A DNA stretch of 64,000 nucleotides from Aquimarina sp. BL5 (GCF_003443675.1 NZ_CP031963.1:5306501-5370500); one strand, 5' to 3'; shown: positions 42,085 through 52,178, numbered from the stretch's first letter. A program made the numbers and translations. Notes: generated from the letters alone by a model not told the origin.

Positions 42085-43632
42085 ATGGAAAAAGTACAGC
42101 AAGCGCAGCAATCTAATTATGGTCGGGGGAACGTAATTTCGCTGGAAAAAGGAAAAATACCTCCACAAGCAACTGATTTAGAGGAGGTTGTACTTGGGGC
42201 AATGATGATCGATAAAAAAGGAGTTGATGAAATTATTGACATTCTTAATCCCGATGTATTTTACCGGGAGTCACATAAATACATTTTTGAAGCAATCTAT
42301 AAACTCTTCGAAAATTCAGAACCAATAGACTTATTAACGGTTTCTAGTCAACTTAAGAAGGATGCAAAACTGGAATTGGCAGGTGGGGAATTTTATCTCA
42401 TACAATTAACCCAAAAGGTAGCATCTTCTGCACATATCGAGTTTCATGCTCGTATAATTTTGCAAAAATATATTCAGCGTAGCCTAATCAAAATATCAAA
42501 CGAAATCATAGAAGAGTCTTATGATGAGACAGCTGATGTTTTTGATCTTTTGGATATGGCAGAATCTAGATTATATGAGGTAACTCAAGGAAATATAAAA
42601 AGATCTACAGAGACCGCTCAGAATTTAGTAATACAGGCCAAGAAAAAAATTCAGGAAATATCTAATAAAGAAGGAATGAGTGGAGTGCCTTCTGGTTTTG
42701 ATAAATTAGATAAACTTACTTCTGGTTGGCAACCGAGTGACTTGATAATTGTGGCAGCACGTCCTGGTATGGGTAAAACTGCTTTGACATTATCTATGGC
42801 AAGAAATATGGCGGTTGGAGCTAATATTCCTGTTGCGTTCTTCTCGTTAGAGATGTCGTCCGTACAGTTGATTACACGTTTGATTTCCTCGGAAACTGGG
42901 CTTTCTTCAGAAAAATTACGTACAGGTAAGTTAGAAAAACACGAATGGGAACAGCTAAATGTAAAAGTTAAAGATTTAGAAAAAGCACCACTTTTTATTG
43001 ATGATACACCTTCTCTTTCGATATTTGATTTAAGAGCAAAAGCAAGGCGTTTAGCTTCTCAACATGGAATACGAATGATTGTAATAGATTATTTGCAGTT
43101 GATGACAGCAGGTGGAAGTGGTAAGAACGGAAACCGTGAGCAGGAAATCTCAACAATTTCTCGTAACCTTAAGGCATTAGCAAAAGAATTAAATATTCCA
43201 GTAATTGCATTATCACAGTTATCACGTGCTGTAGAAACTCGTGGGGGAAGTAAACGTCCGTTATTGAGTGATCTAAGGGAATCTGGAGCAATTGAGCAAG
43301 ATGCGGATATTGTAGCATTTATATTTAGACCAGAATATTATAAAATAGATGAATGGGATGATGAAGAAAGATCACCTACTCAGGGACAAGGAGAATTTAT
43401 TGTTGCAAAACACCGTAATGGTGGTTTAGAAAATATTAGGTTAAAATTCATTGGTCACTTAGGTAAATTTGATAACTTAGATGACTTTAGTACTCCTTTC
43501 GAGTTTCATTCTAAGATGAATGATGGTAAAGAAGAAGATGACCCTTTTAGTACAAACCATCTTCCTAGTGCCGATGAAGCTTTTGGTAGTAGTATAAATG
43601 ATTCTAATAATGATGATGACGTTCCTTTCTAA
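42085..43632 (+). CDS. dnaB: Replicative DNA helicase (DnaB)
   Basis: A 515-residue hexameric 5'-3' helicase for the replication fork. The ATG at 42085 (MEKVQQAQQ) is preferred over a GTG at 42079. The N-terminal domain has PPQATDLEEVVLGAMM near 28; the RecA-like motor has LIIVAARPGMGKTALTLSMA (Walker A), FFSLEMS, MIVIDYLQLM (Walker B), LAKELNIPVIALSQLSR and SDLRESGAIEQDADIV with the arginine-finger region. No intein is present. An acidic tail (NDSNNDDDVPF) ends the protein, like the C-terminal peptides that dock replication partners. The 3' end overlaps the following gene. Confidence 0.97.
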   Translation: MEKVQQAQQSNYGRGNVISLEKGKIPPQATDLEEVVLGAMMIDKKGVDEIIDILNPDVFYRESHKYIFEAIYKLFENSEPIDLLTVSSQLKKDAKLELAGGEFYLIQLTQKVASSAHIEFHARIILQKYIQRSLIKISNEIIEESYDETADVFDLLDMAESRLYEVTQGNIKRSTETAQNLVIQAKKKIQEISNKEGMSGVPSGFDKLDKLTSGWQPSDLIIVAARPGMGKTALTLSMARNMAVGANIPVAFFSLEMSSVQLITRLISSETGLSSEKLRTGKLEKHEWEQLNVKVKDLEKAPLFIDDTPSLSIFDLRAKARRLASQHGIRMIVIDYLQLMTAGGSGKNGNREQEISTISRNLKALAKELNIPVIALSQLSRAVETRGGSKRPLLSDLRESGAIEQDADIVAFIFRPEYYKIDEWDDEERSPTQGQGEFIVAKHRNGGLENIRLKFIGHLGKFDNLDDFSTPFEFHSKMNDGKEEDDPFSTNHLPSADEAFGSSINDSNNDDDVPF

Positions 43633-44896
43633 AAATATACATAAGTTTTCGATTTACATTTTTTTGTTTTTCTTTTCATTTCAGTCATATGCTTCGTATG
43701 TATTAATACCAATGGATTCTGAAGGTCAGCAAAATCATTTAAAAGCTTATGGAATTACCTATTGGACACTGAGTAAAGATCTTAAAGTAAAATGGTTGCT
43801 TAATTACAGAGGAGGCTCCTTTCTTTTACCTGATACAGAAGATATCAGAAAAGAATGTACGATCAGGGGAGTTTCATATGAAGTATTAAGTGATTCCAAT
43901 ACAGAGGAGATTTTAGCAGAAATTAGTAGCCCATCTAAAAATATGGAAGCCGTTATATTAGAAAAAGCTCCGAAGATAGCGGTATATTCTCCAAAAGGAA
44001 ATCAACCTTGGGATGACGCAGTAACTATGGTACTTACTTTTGCAGAAATTCCTTATGAAACAGTATATGATAAAGAGGTGTTAGAAGATAATTTGATACT
44101 TTTTGATTGGTTACATTTACATCACGAAGATTTTACAGGTCAGTATGGTAAGTTTTATGCTTCATATCGAGCAGCTCCTTGGTACATAAGAGAAAAGGCT
44201 CAAGCAGAAAAATTAGCAAATGATTTGGGATACCAAAAAGTTTCTCAAGAAAAATTAGGCGTTGCTCTAAAAATTAGAGATTATGTTGTTGGAGGTGGAT
44301 TTATGTTTGCTATGTGCAGCGCAACGGATAGTTTTGAGATAGCATTAGCGGCAGAAGGAGTAGATATCTGTGAACCAATGTTTGATGGAGATCCAAGTGA
44401 ACCTGGATACCAGTCTAAAATAGACTATAATAAAACTTTTGCGTTTAAGGATTTCACATTAGAACGCAGTCCTAATGTTTATGAGTTTTCTTCTATTGAT
44501 ATGACTAGGAAACGTCGTATTTCTAAAACCACCGATTATTTTACACTCATGGATTTTTCGGCGAAATGGGATCCAATTCCTACAATGCTTTGTCAAAATC
44601 ATACGGCGTTGGTGAAAGGATTTATGGGACAAACTACTGCATATGATCCTAGCGAAATCAAATCTAATGTATTAGTTCTAGGAGAAAACAGAACTAATAA
44701 TGAAGCTAGATACATTCATGGAATTAAAGGAAAAGGTTTCTTTACTTTTTATGGTGGTCACGATCCTGAAGACTATCAACATAGAGTAGGGGATCCAAAA
44801 ACAGAATTAGAATTACACCCTAATTCTCCTGGGTATCGTTTGATTCTTAACAATGTACTGTTTCCTGCTGCCAAAAAGAAAAAACAAAAAACCTAG
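43598..44896 (+). CDS. Exported conserved protein with glutamine-amidotransferase-like fold
   Basis: A 432-residue protein often labelled asparagine synthetase B in flavobacterial annotations, but it has neither the Cys1 glutaminase nor the AMP-forming synthetase domain. The N-terminus is a signal peptide (FSIYIFLFFFSFQSYAS). After a Bacteroidetes-specific domain, KIAVYSPKGNQPWDDAVTMVL near 127 begins a class-I GATase-like fold, with a nucleophile-elbow-like VGGGFMFAMCSATDSFEIAL near 231-250 and FYGGHDPEDYQHR near 387. The reaction is unknown. An ATG inside dnaB (overlap 35 nt) is the start; the ATGs at 43610-43616 are alternatives. Confidence 0.8.
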   Translation: MILIMMMTFLSKNIHKFSIYIFLFFFSFQSYASYVLIPMDSEGQQNHLKAYGITYWTLSKDLKVKWLLNYRGGSFLLPDTEDIRKECTIRGVSYEVLSDSNTEEILAEISSPSKNMEAVILEKAPKIAVYSPKGNQPWDDAVTMVLTFAEIPYETVYDKEVLEDNLILFDWLHLHHEDFTGQYGKFYASYRAAPWYIREKAQAEKLANDLGYQKVSQEKLGVALKIRDYVVGGGFMFAMCSATDSFEIALAAEGVDICEPMFDGDPSEPGYQSKIDYNKTFAFKDFTLERSPNVYEFSSIDMTRKRRISKTTDYFTLMDFSAKWDPIPTMLCQNHTALVKGFMGQTTAYDPSEIKSNVLVLGENRTNNEARYIHGIKGKGFFTFYGGHDPEDYQHRVGDPKTELELHPNSPGYRLILNNVLFPAAKKKKQKT

Positions 44897-45044
44897 TCTT
44901 TTTAGAATTTTGAAATGGTTTTTTCATTTAAAACAATAATATTCAATAAGAGGGAAAAGTAACAAAGAACTAATTTATAATTAGTTGTAAGGTTAGGAAT
45001 ACAATACGACTATTTTACACTTAAACTATAACCTTACATTCAAA

Positions 45045-45839
45045 ATGAAAAAAATAATTGTATCCGCTTTAATTTTAGGTGCTTTGTTTTCTTGTAAAGA
45101 GACTCCTAAAACAGAAAAAGAAATTGTTGTAGAAGAGAAAGAGGAAGTAACTATTCCTGATCGTTCTAAAGATTTTCCAACAGATATAGCCGCCGTTTTT
45201 AAGGCTCATGGCGGAATTAAAGCTTTCGATCAACAAAACACACTAGTTTTTGAACTGTCTAATCCGGAAGGTAATGAAAAGCACACTACGGACCTCAAGA
45301 CCAGACATGCTCGTATAGAAACAGATAAATTTGCGTTAGGTTTTGATGGGCAGGAAGCATGGATCGAACAAGATTCTACTTATTTTAAGGGCAATCCTCG
45401 TTTCTACCATAATTTGATGTTCTATTTTTATGCAATGCCATTTGTGCTGGGAGATGACGGTATTTCTTATGAAAAAGTTAATGATTTGAAAGTAGGTGAT
45501 GTGTCTTATCCAGGTTATAAAATATCTTATGGAGAAGCGATTGGAGATTCTCCAAAAGACAATTATTTTTTGTATTATGAAGCTGATTCCCATAAGATGA
45601 AATACTTAGGATACACGGTGACGTTTTTTAGTAAAGAAAGTAGTGAAAAGATAAGTTTGATAGAATATACAGACTGGAATGATGTTAATGGCTTATTACT
45701 TCCTAAAACTTTAAAATGGAGAGCATATGAAGAAGGTGTTGTTGGTGAAGTCAAAAGTGAAAGAAATTTTGTGAATGCTTCTGCAAGTTCTGAGAAAATG
45801 GAATCATCTATATTTAGTAAACCAAAAGAAGTAAAATAG
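45045..45839 (+). CDS. DUF6503 family lipoprotein
   Basis: A 264-residue lipoprotein (lipobox ALFSC, then a Lys/Glu-rich linker). The body matches DUF6503 from memory: VFKAHGGIKAFDQQNTLVFEL near 49, RHARIETDKFALGFDGQEAWI near 86 and NPRFYHNLMFYFYAMPFVLGDDGISY near 115-140. The last block is NDVNGLLLPKTLKWRAYEEG. The strand pattern suggests a LolA/LolB-like half-barrel that could hold a lipid; that is inference. Single-gene unit between a 148-nt gap and a strong terminator. Confidence 0.8.
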   Translation: MKKIIVSALILGALFSCKETPKTEKEIVVEEKEEVTIPDRSKDFPTDIAAVFKAHGGIKAFDQQNTLVFELSNPEGNEKHTTDLKTRHARIETDKFALGFDGQEAWIEQDSTYFKGNPRFYHNLMFYFYAMPFVLGDDGISYEKVNDLKVGDVSYPGYKISYGEAIGDSPKDNYFLYYEADSHKMKYLGYTVTFFSKESSEKISLIEYTDWNDVNGLLLPKTLKWRAYEEGVVGEVKSERNFVNASASSEKMESSIFSKPKEVK

Positions 45840-45871
45840 ATCTTATATAAAGCATAGGGTTTTAAAAGTAT

Positions 45872-45915
45872 AAAGAGCTCCGTTAGTCAAAAACTAACGG
45901 AGCTCTTTGCTTTTT
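45872..45915 (+). terminator. Terminator after the DUF6503 gene
   Basis: AAAGAGCTCCGTTAG (45872-45886) pairs exactly with its complement at 45894-45908 around a 7-nt loop, followed by GCTTTTTT. Confidence 0.88.
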
Positions 45916-46144
45916 TGAAAAATCAAAAACTTTTTTTGATAAAAATACAGTTGTAATTTTTAAGATTTCATAATTTTATAAAAGAATACCGTTTGTTTAT
46001 TGCGAAATAATTATCAGTAATGCACTTTTTGATAAGAATACCTTAAAGCCAGTTCAAGTACATTTTCAGAATTAATTAATTTTATATCCTTTATCTAATT
46101 CTAATTACGAAAACGATATAGTAACACACGCAAAAATTAATTTT

Positions 46145-47266
46145 ATGTATAAAGAACTTACAACAAGTAATAGGATATTAATGGGCCCAGGACCATCTGA
46201 TGCACATCCTAGAGTACTTAAAGCAATGTCCACTCCATTAATAGGTCACCTAGATCCGGAGTTTGTAACTATTATGGATGAGGTCAAAACAATGGTTCAG
46301 GATACCTTTATGACTAAAAATAATATGACTTTTGTTGTTTCTGCTCCAGGAAGTGCGGGTATGGAAACATGTTTGGTTAATTTATTAGAACCAGGAGATG
46401 AGGTTATCATTTGTATTAATGGAGTTTTTGGAGGCAGAATGGCTGATATAGCAGAAAGGTGTGGAGCCAAAGTTCATAAAGTTGAGGTAGCGTGGGGAAC
46501 TGTAATTACTTCTGAAGATATTAAAAAGACATTAGATATATGTAAGAAACCAAAATTGGTAGCATTGGTCCATGCAGAAACATCTACTGGAGCGTTACAA
46601 CCATTAAAAGAGATAAGCGACTTGGTCCATAATGCAGGTGGATTATTGATGGTGGATGCAGTAACTTCTTACTGTGGAATGGAATTAAGAGTGGATGATT
46701 GGAATATTGATGCAATATATACTGGTACACAAAAAAATCTAAGCGCACCTCCGGGATTATCTCCAGTTAGTTTTTCTGACAACGCATTAAAAGCTTTGGA
46801 AAACAGAAAAACAAAAGTACAAAGTTGGTTTCTGGATTTAAGTTTAGTGAAAAATTATTGGGGTGGTGCCAAACGAGCATATCATCATACAGCCCCGGTT
46901 TCCTCTGTTTATGCATTAAGAGAATCTCTTAGGATTGTTTTAGAAGAAGGACTAGAAAATAGATGGAAAAGACATAAAGATGTTCATCAGGTTTTAAAAA
47001 CCAAATTAGAAAATTTAGGATTTAAATATTTAGTTGAAGAACAATATCGATTACCTAATTTAAACGCTGTTTTTTTACCAGACGGAAATGACGAAGCATT
47101 ATTAAGAAAAAGGCTGCTGAATGATTATAATATTGAAGTAGGAGGAGGATTAGGTGACTTTGCTGGTAAGATATGGCGCATAGGTATAATGGGAGAAAGT
47201 TGTACACCAAATCATGTCAATATGTTGGTTAGTGCTCTTCAGGATATGAAAGAATTTAAAAGTTAG
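46145..47266 (+). CDS. Class V aminotransferase (alanine-glyoxylate / serine-pyruvate type)
   Basis: A 373-residue PLP enzyme of the AGXT-like group. The N-terminus is MGPGPSDAHPRVLKAMSTPLIGHLDPEF, the PLP-phosphate region SAPGSAGMETCLVN lies near 66, MVDAVTSYCGMELRVDDWNID near 171 holds the Asp and the aromatic neighbour, and TGTQKNLSAPPGLSPVSF near 196 carries the Schiff-base Lys. YHHTAPVSSVYALRESLRIV is the usual substrate loop. It transfers amino groups from Ala or Ser to glyoxylate or hydroxypyruvate. The gene stands alone, with 305 nt upstream (partly the previous terminator). Confidence 0.92.
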   Translation: MYKELTTSNRILMGPGPSDAHPRVLKAMSTPLIGHLDPEFVTIMDEVKTMVQDTFMTKNNMTFVVSAPGSAGMETCLVNLLEPGDEVIICINGVFGGRMADIAERCGAKVHKVEVAWGTVITSEDIKKTLDICKKPKLVALVHAETSTGALQPLKEISDLVHNAGGLLMVDAVTSYCGMELRVDDWNIDAIYTGTQKNLSAPPGLSPVSFSDNALKALENRKTKVQSWFLDLSLVKNYWGGAKRAYHHTAPVSSVYALRESLRIVLEEGLENRWKRHKDVHQVLKTKLENLGFKYLVEEQYRLPNLNAVFLPDGNDEALLRKRLLNDYNIEVGGGLGDFAGKIWRIGIMGESCTPNHVNMLVSALQDMKEFKS

Positions 47267-47386
47267 TATACTCAAAAAGAGTGAGTGAAATTTCACTGAA
47301 AACAGGGTAGGTTTTGAGGTTAAAATTTACAAAATTTGTATACACAAAATTGTTAATCATTTTTTAATCTCTTAAAATCTTATTCA

Positions 47387-47704
47387 ATGAGTTCTATTAG
47401 TAATGACCAGATGGTCGTAGAAATCTTAAACTTTTTTTATCCTAAAAATACAATCTCTGAGCACGATGTCACCGAACAATTGGGGGATTTGGCGGCAGAA
47501 ATGTACGCAGAAGCATTAGAGGCTTCTGCAGCGATGCATTTAGTTCCCAGACCAACATATACTCCATCAATGTCTTGGTTGATAAAAGAAGGTGTAAAAG
47601 CATTCTGGAGATCAAGAGGAGAAGAAGAAATATATGAATCTGTGCGAGTTACAGTAGCGCTAAAATATAAAAGCAAACATCAAATGGGGAAATTAGGAAT
47701 TTAA
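47387..47704 (+). CDS. Small conserved-looking hypothetical protein
   Basis: A 105-residue protein with no family I recognise. It starts with SSISNDQMVVEILNFFYPKNTISEHDVTEQLGDLAAEMYAEALEASAAM and continues with PTYTPSMSWLIKEGVKAFWRSRGEEEIYESVRV. It is probably all-helical and soluble. It has a clean ATG, a 120-nt upstream region and a good terminator, all signs of a real gene. It may be regulated separately from the aminotransferase. Function unknown. Confidence 0.75.
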   Translation: MSSISNDQMVVEILNFFYPKNTISEHDVTEQLGDLAAEMYAEALEASAAMHLVPRPTYTPSMSWLIKEGVKAFWRSRGEEEIYESVRVTVALKYKSKHQMGKLGI

Positions 47705-47710
47705 ATAAAA

Positions 47711-47744
47711 TAAAGGCGCTTGATAAAAGCGCCTTTATTTTATT
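47711..47744. terminator. Bidirectional terminator
   Basis: TAAAGGCGCTT (47711-47721) pairs exactly with its complement at 47727-47737 around a 5-nt loop, with T-rich tracts on both sides. It ends both the small hypothetical gene and the converging amidohydrolase operon. Confidence 0.88.
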
Positions 47745-47765
47745 TAGTACTGTCAGTATACTTGA

Positions 47766-49058
47766 TTATTTACTGTATTTCTTGCTATACCGTTTCCATA
47801 GTTTAGTTTGATGACTTTCTAAACTAATATCTCTACCTTGTATAAAGGCTTTTTCTAATTGATTTGTCCGCATATCTAGAGCATCGCCGATACTAATAAA
47901 CAGGGTAGCATCTTTTCCTACTTCCAATGTGCCTACCATATCGTCAATACCTAATATTTTGGCAGTATTGCCTGTAATTAATTGCAGTGCTTTTTCTTTG
48001 TCTAATCCATGAGCAGCAACTGTTCCTGCCTGAAAAGGAAGATTACGTGCATTAGCGCGTTCCATTTGTCCAGTATTTTGGAGTCCCACTAATACCCCGG
48101 CATCTATTAGTAACTTCGCATTTTTATAAGGCAAGTCGTAATCATCATCTTCATAGTTTGGGGTAGAATGTGTTCTCGTAATTAGTACAGGAATATCTTG
48201 TTGTTTTAATTGTGAAGCAACCTTGTAGGCTTCATCTGCTTCTACTAAAACTATCTTTTTTATTCCTTGTTCTTTAGAAAAACTTAATACATCCAAAATA
48301 GCTTTCTCTGCACCTACGTGAATAAATAAGGTTTGTGTGCCATCAAAAACTTTTTGCATTGCTAAATGAGGCAAATTTTCTCTGCTAGTGTTCGATTGTA
48401 CAGTAGCTTTAGCTTGACTCATATAATCTGATAGAGCAGTTATCTGTTCTTGATACTTTTTATTTGGTTTAAAACCAGGATCTTCTCCTAGCCACCATCT
48501 GCCTCTGGTAAAAGGGCTTGGCCAATTTACATGAACTCCATCATCAGTTTTGATGGCTGCATCTTCCCAATTCCAGGCGTCTAATTGTACAATTGAAGAA
48601 GTTCCAGAAATCCACCCACCACGAGGTGTGGTTTGAGCAATCAAAACGCCATTAGGACGCATACTTTCTACAATCTTACTTTCTGCATTATAGGCTATAA
48701 TACTTCTAATATGAGGGTTGAAGCCTCCAATCTCACTATCATCATCAGTAGCTCTTACCGCTCCTATTTCTACCAATCCTAAGGTAGAATTTGGTGCTAT
48801 AAATCCTGGGTATACATGCTTTCCAGTGGCATCAATTACTTTTCCTTTGCTAGCAACGCTACCATTGGTATCAACAGTAGTAATTTTACCATTTTCGAAA
48901 ATGATGATGCTATTAGGAATTACTTCGCCATTACCTATATGCGCAGTTGCTCCTGTAATGGTAATCACTTCCGTTTGGGGTTTTGCAGGGGTTTGTTGTG
49001 CTGCTACATTTCCAAATGCAACTATTAGCAACAACATTATATATGATAAATTTTTCAT
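47766..49058 (-). CDS. Amidohydrolase-superfamily protein, metal ligands partly missing
   Basis: A 430-residue exported protein (signal peptide LLLIVAFGNVAAQQ). The overall pattern is amidohydrolase: a small beta domain with AHIGNGEVIPNSIIIFENGKI, ATGKHVYPGFIAP and the C-terminal TGNTAKILGIDDMVGTLEVGKDATLFI. The first metal motif HxH, expected after PGFID, is replaced by NSTLGL, and later barrel His residues are not obvious. It is therefore probably not a standard hydrolase on its own and may pair with the larger amidohydrolase encoded 14 nt upstream in the same operon. Periplasmic. Confidence 0.85.
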   Translation of the reverse strand: MKNLSYIMLLLIVAFGNVAAQQTPAKPQTEVITITGATAHIGNGEVIPNSIIIFENGKITTVDTNGSVASKGKVIDATGKHVYPGFIAPNSTLGLVEIGAVRATDDDSEIGGFNPHIRSIIAYNAESKIVESMRPNGVLIAQTTPRGGWISGTSSIVQLDAWNWEDAAIKTDDGVHVNWPSPFTRGRWWLGEDPGFKPNKKYQEQITALSDYMSQAKATVQSNTSRENLPHLAMQKVFDGTQTLFIHVGAEKAILDVLSFSKEQGIKKIVLVEADEAYKVASQLKQQDIPVLITRTHSTPNYEDDDYDLPYKNAKLLIDAGVLVGLQNTGQMERANARNLPFQAGTVAAHGLDKEKALQLITGNTAKILGIDDMVGTLEVGKDATLFISIGDALDMRTNQLEKAFIQGRDISLESHQTKLWKRYSKKYSK

Positions 49059-49072
49059 TTTTTAATTGGTGT

Positions 49073-52060
49073 TTAATGGATGTGTTCTACAGTATCGCAG
49101 TGAAAATGTTGTTTTTCCTTTTTCTTAGGCGGTTGTGTTTTTAAACCACTGTTTTTAGCCTTTAGTAGCATCGTAGATAATTCATTACGTTCATCCGCAA
49201 TTGATCTTCTCATAGCTTTATCTTTTTCTAGATCAAAGTATGTTGCTCCTTCAATTAAAGTTTTTTCTGCTTTCGCATAGATAGAAAGAGGATGATCTGT
49301 CCATAACACAACATCTGCATCTTTTCCTACTTTAATACTTCCTACACGATCATCAATATGTAACATTTTAGCAGGATTAAGAGTTACAAATTTCCAAGCT
49401 TCTTCTTCACTAATACCTCCATATTTTACAGATTTTGCAGCTTCTTGATTTAATCTTCTAGACATTTCCCCGTCATCACTATTAATCGCAACAAGTACAC
49501 CTTGATTATGCATAATTGTGGCATTATAAGGAATGGCATCATTTACTTCATATTTATAAGCCCACCAATCAGAAAAAGTAGATCCGGCAACTCCGTGTGT
49601 TGCCATTTTATCAGCTACTTTATATCCTTCTAGAATGTGAGTGAATGTATTTATTCTAAAATTGAACTTTTCTGCTACTTTCATCAACATATTGATCTCA
49701 CTTTGGACATAGGAGTGACAGCTTATAAAACGCTTACCATTAAGGATTTCTACTAATGTCTCCATTTCTATATCCTTACGATAAGGTTTTCCACTATTCT
49801 TTAGTTGTTCATAGCGCTTAGCTCGAGTAAAATAATCAACATATAATTGTTCTACACCCATACGGGTCTGAGGAAAACGTATTCTTTCTGCATCCCCCCA
49901 ATTACTTTGTTTTACATTTTCACCCAAGGCAAATTTGATAAACTTAGGAGCGTTTTTGTAGATAAGATTTTCTGCACTTTCACCCCATTTCAATTTTAGG
50001 ATTGCTGATCTACCACCAATTGGGTTAGCAGATCCATGTAATATCTGTATAGAAGTTACTCCACCAGCAAGATTTCTATACATGTTAATGTCATCAGGTG
50101 AAACGACATCTTCTATGGTTACTTCTGCTGTAGAATTATGACCAGCTTCATTAATTGCTGCTGCAGCAATATGAGAATGTTCATCAATAATACCACTAGT
50201 TAAATGTTTTCCAGTAGCATCAATAACTTTCGCGTTTCCAGCATTAAGATTTTTTCCAATTCCTGCAATTTTTCCATTTTTAATTAATACATCAGTTGCA
50301 GAAAGGATTCCATCAGTCTCGTTTGTCCAAACAGTAGCATTTTTGAATAGGATATTTTCCGATTTAGGAAGTGTACTATTTCCGTAGGCAATATTTGGAT
50401 AGGTTACAGGTAGTATCTTAGGTGTCTCTTTTTTGTCTTCAGACTTCTTTTCATCTTTTTTAACAGCATCTTTTGGCTTTTGTTTCGCCGTAAAAGTAGT
50501 CTCTGATCCGTTTGGCAAAATAGCTTTTCCACTCCAAAATTTTGGGTTTTTATTAATTGCGGTAACGATCCTGGTATACTGGGTTTTTGTTGTGTCAGCA
50601 TCTGTAAAAGTAAGGGATACCCAATCATTAGTATATGTGATTTTACTTCCTAATTTAGTTTCTCCAAGTTTTACTTCTGCCTTTGGTTTAGAAGGTTTTC
50701 CTGATATGGATACATCATATGTTTTTCCAGCAAGTGTTAGTTCATATGCACCATTGATATCCGTGGTATTCATATCATTAACAATGTTCTTATGTCCCTG
50801 TACCCAGTTTTCATAAATAATGTTATCCTTAGAGAATAACTCTTGATTGGTAATTAAAAAATTGGCATATGCCCCTTTTTTAAGGGTTCCTAGTACATCA
50901 CTTTTACCTAAGATCTGAGCAGGAACTGTAGTCAATGCCTCTAGTGCAGTTTTTTTATCCAGTCCATGCTTGATTGCTTTTTCAATTCTTGTATTGAGAT
51001 CCGCAATCTTTTTTAATTTATGTGTGGTTAGTGAAAATTTCACTCCATTTTTTGCCAAAACAGATGGGTTGGTAGGTGCTTGGTTCCAATGACGCATATC
51101 ACCAAGACTTACTAAGTTGGCCATGTATGGATCCGAAACATCATATGCTTCAGGAAAATCAAGCGGGATAATATATTTGGCATTAGTAGCTTTTACCTTA
51201 TCAATTCTGCCATATTCATCGCCACCTCCAACAATGACGTATTGAATATTAAATTCATCACCTACTTTGTCAGCTCTAAACCCATTAATTCTACTTCCTG
51301 CTTCAAAAATTTGAGGTAAATTTTTGTTTTTATTTAAAGCTTCTATAGATAAATCTTTATAATCGGTATTATTAGTGGTATACCATTTAGCATCCAAATA
51401 TACTTGTCTTAGTAGTGCCATAGATCCCATTAGTGATGTAGGGTACATTTGTTTACTTTTATTACTTTTAGAAAAAGAAAGTAATTGCGAGGATACATCA
51501 CTTAATAATCGATCACCTTTGGTACCATCGTTATTAAGAGCCACCAGTAAACCAGTTCCTCTTATAATTCCATCAGGCATATGGGTGTTTAAAGTTCCAA
51601 ATCCTGCTTTAATAAATTCATCGGCTTTCTTCTTATCATAAGTGAAATCATCTAATGAATTTGTTTCTGGACGAATATGATCATTCCAATAATAACCTTC
51701 TCTAGAAGCATCATATTGAGGATTACTTCTAAAAGAACCCCCTTTTCTCTCAGGTTTTTTTATTCCGAAGCTAGTAAAAGGGTCAATAAAGGATGCATAT
51801 ATATGTTTTCCTTGAAGATCGATTACAATACTATTCTTAGGGATAGATAACCCAGTACCGACTTTTGTGATTTTTCCTTTTTGGATTATTAATATACCAT
51901 TCTTGATCTCCGTTTCGGGTGATGTATGAATTATTGCATTCGTAAAAACGGTATAATTGGAATTTGACGTTTTTACGCCATCATTTTTTGGGAAATATTC
52001 TTGAGCATAGAAATTGAATCCCATAAATATCACTAAGAGTGATAATAATAGTTTTTTCAT
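49073..52060 (-). CDS. Large amidohydrolase with two amidohydrolase-like halves
   Basis: A 995-residue exported protein (signal peptide LLSLLVIFMGFNFYAQ). Two imdase/amidohydrolase-like units follow. In the first (about 30-430) the HxH motif is lost (KHIYASFIDPFTSFG). A linker with a Lys/Glu-rich stretch (about 540-560) precedes the second (about 570-960), which keeps the metal site: TSGIIDEHSHIA, FISCHSYVQSEINML, FTHILEGYKV and AINSDDGEMSRR. The C-terminus ends HFHCDTVEHIH, a His-rich tail that could bind metal. Only the second half should be catalytic, probably on peptide-like or N-acyl substrates. It is the first gene of the two-gene operon. Confidence 0.87.
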   Translation of the reverse strand: MKKLLLSLLVIFMGFNFYAQEYFPKNDGVKTSNSNYTVFTNAIIHTSPETEIKNGILIIQKGKITKVGTGLSIPKNSIVIDLQGKHIYASFIDPFTSFGIKKPERKGGSFRSNPQYDASREGYYWNDHIRPETNSLDDFTYDKKKADEFIKAGFGTLNTHMPDGIIRGTGLLVALNNDGTKGDRLLSDVSSQLLSFSKSNKSKQMYPTSLMGSMALLRQVYLDAKWYTTNNTDYKDLSIEALNKNKNLPQIFEAGSRINGFRADKVGDEFNIQYVIVGGGDEYGRIDKVKATNAKYIIPLDFPEAYDVSDPYMANLVSLGDMRHWNQAPTNPSVLAKNGVKFSLTTHKLKKIADLNTRIEKAIKHGLDKKTALEALTTVPAQILGKSDVLGTLKKGAYANFLITNQELFSKDNIIYENWVQGHKNIVNDMNTTDINGAYELTLAGKTYDVSISGKPSKPKAEVKLGETKLGSKITYTNDWVSLTFTDADTTKTQYTRIVTAINKNPKFWSGKAILPNGSETTFTAKQKPKDAVKKDEKKSEDKKETPKILPVTYPNIAYGNSTLPKSENILFKNATVWTNETDGILSATDVLIKNGKIAGIGKNLNAGNAKVIDATGKHLTSGIIDEHSHIAAAAINEAGHNSTAEVTIEDVVSPDDINMYRNLAGGVTSIQILHGSANPIGGRSAILKLKWGESAENLIYKNAPKFIKFALGENVKQSNWGDAERIRFPQTRMGVEQLYVDYFTRAKRYEQLKNSGKPYRKDIEMETLVEILNGKRFISCHSYVQSEINMLMKVAEKFNFRINTFTHILEGYKVADKMATHGVAGSTFSDWWAYKYEVNDAIPYNATIMHNQGVLVAINSDDGEMSRRLNQEAAKSVKYGGISEEEAWKFVTLNPAKMLHIDDRVGSIKVGKDADVVLWTDHPLSIYAKAEKTLIEGATYFDLEKDKAMRRSIADERNELSTMLLKAKNSGLKTQPPKKKEKQHFHCDTVEHIH

Positions 52061-52178
52061 AAGAGTTAGTGTAAAGATGAATTGGTTTTAAAGATAACTT
52101 TTGCTACAGAAAGACCTTACAAATTAGTAATTTTTTAACAAGGAACAGGAAATTTAGAATTCTACAATTATAGATAGA

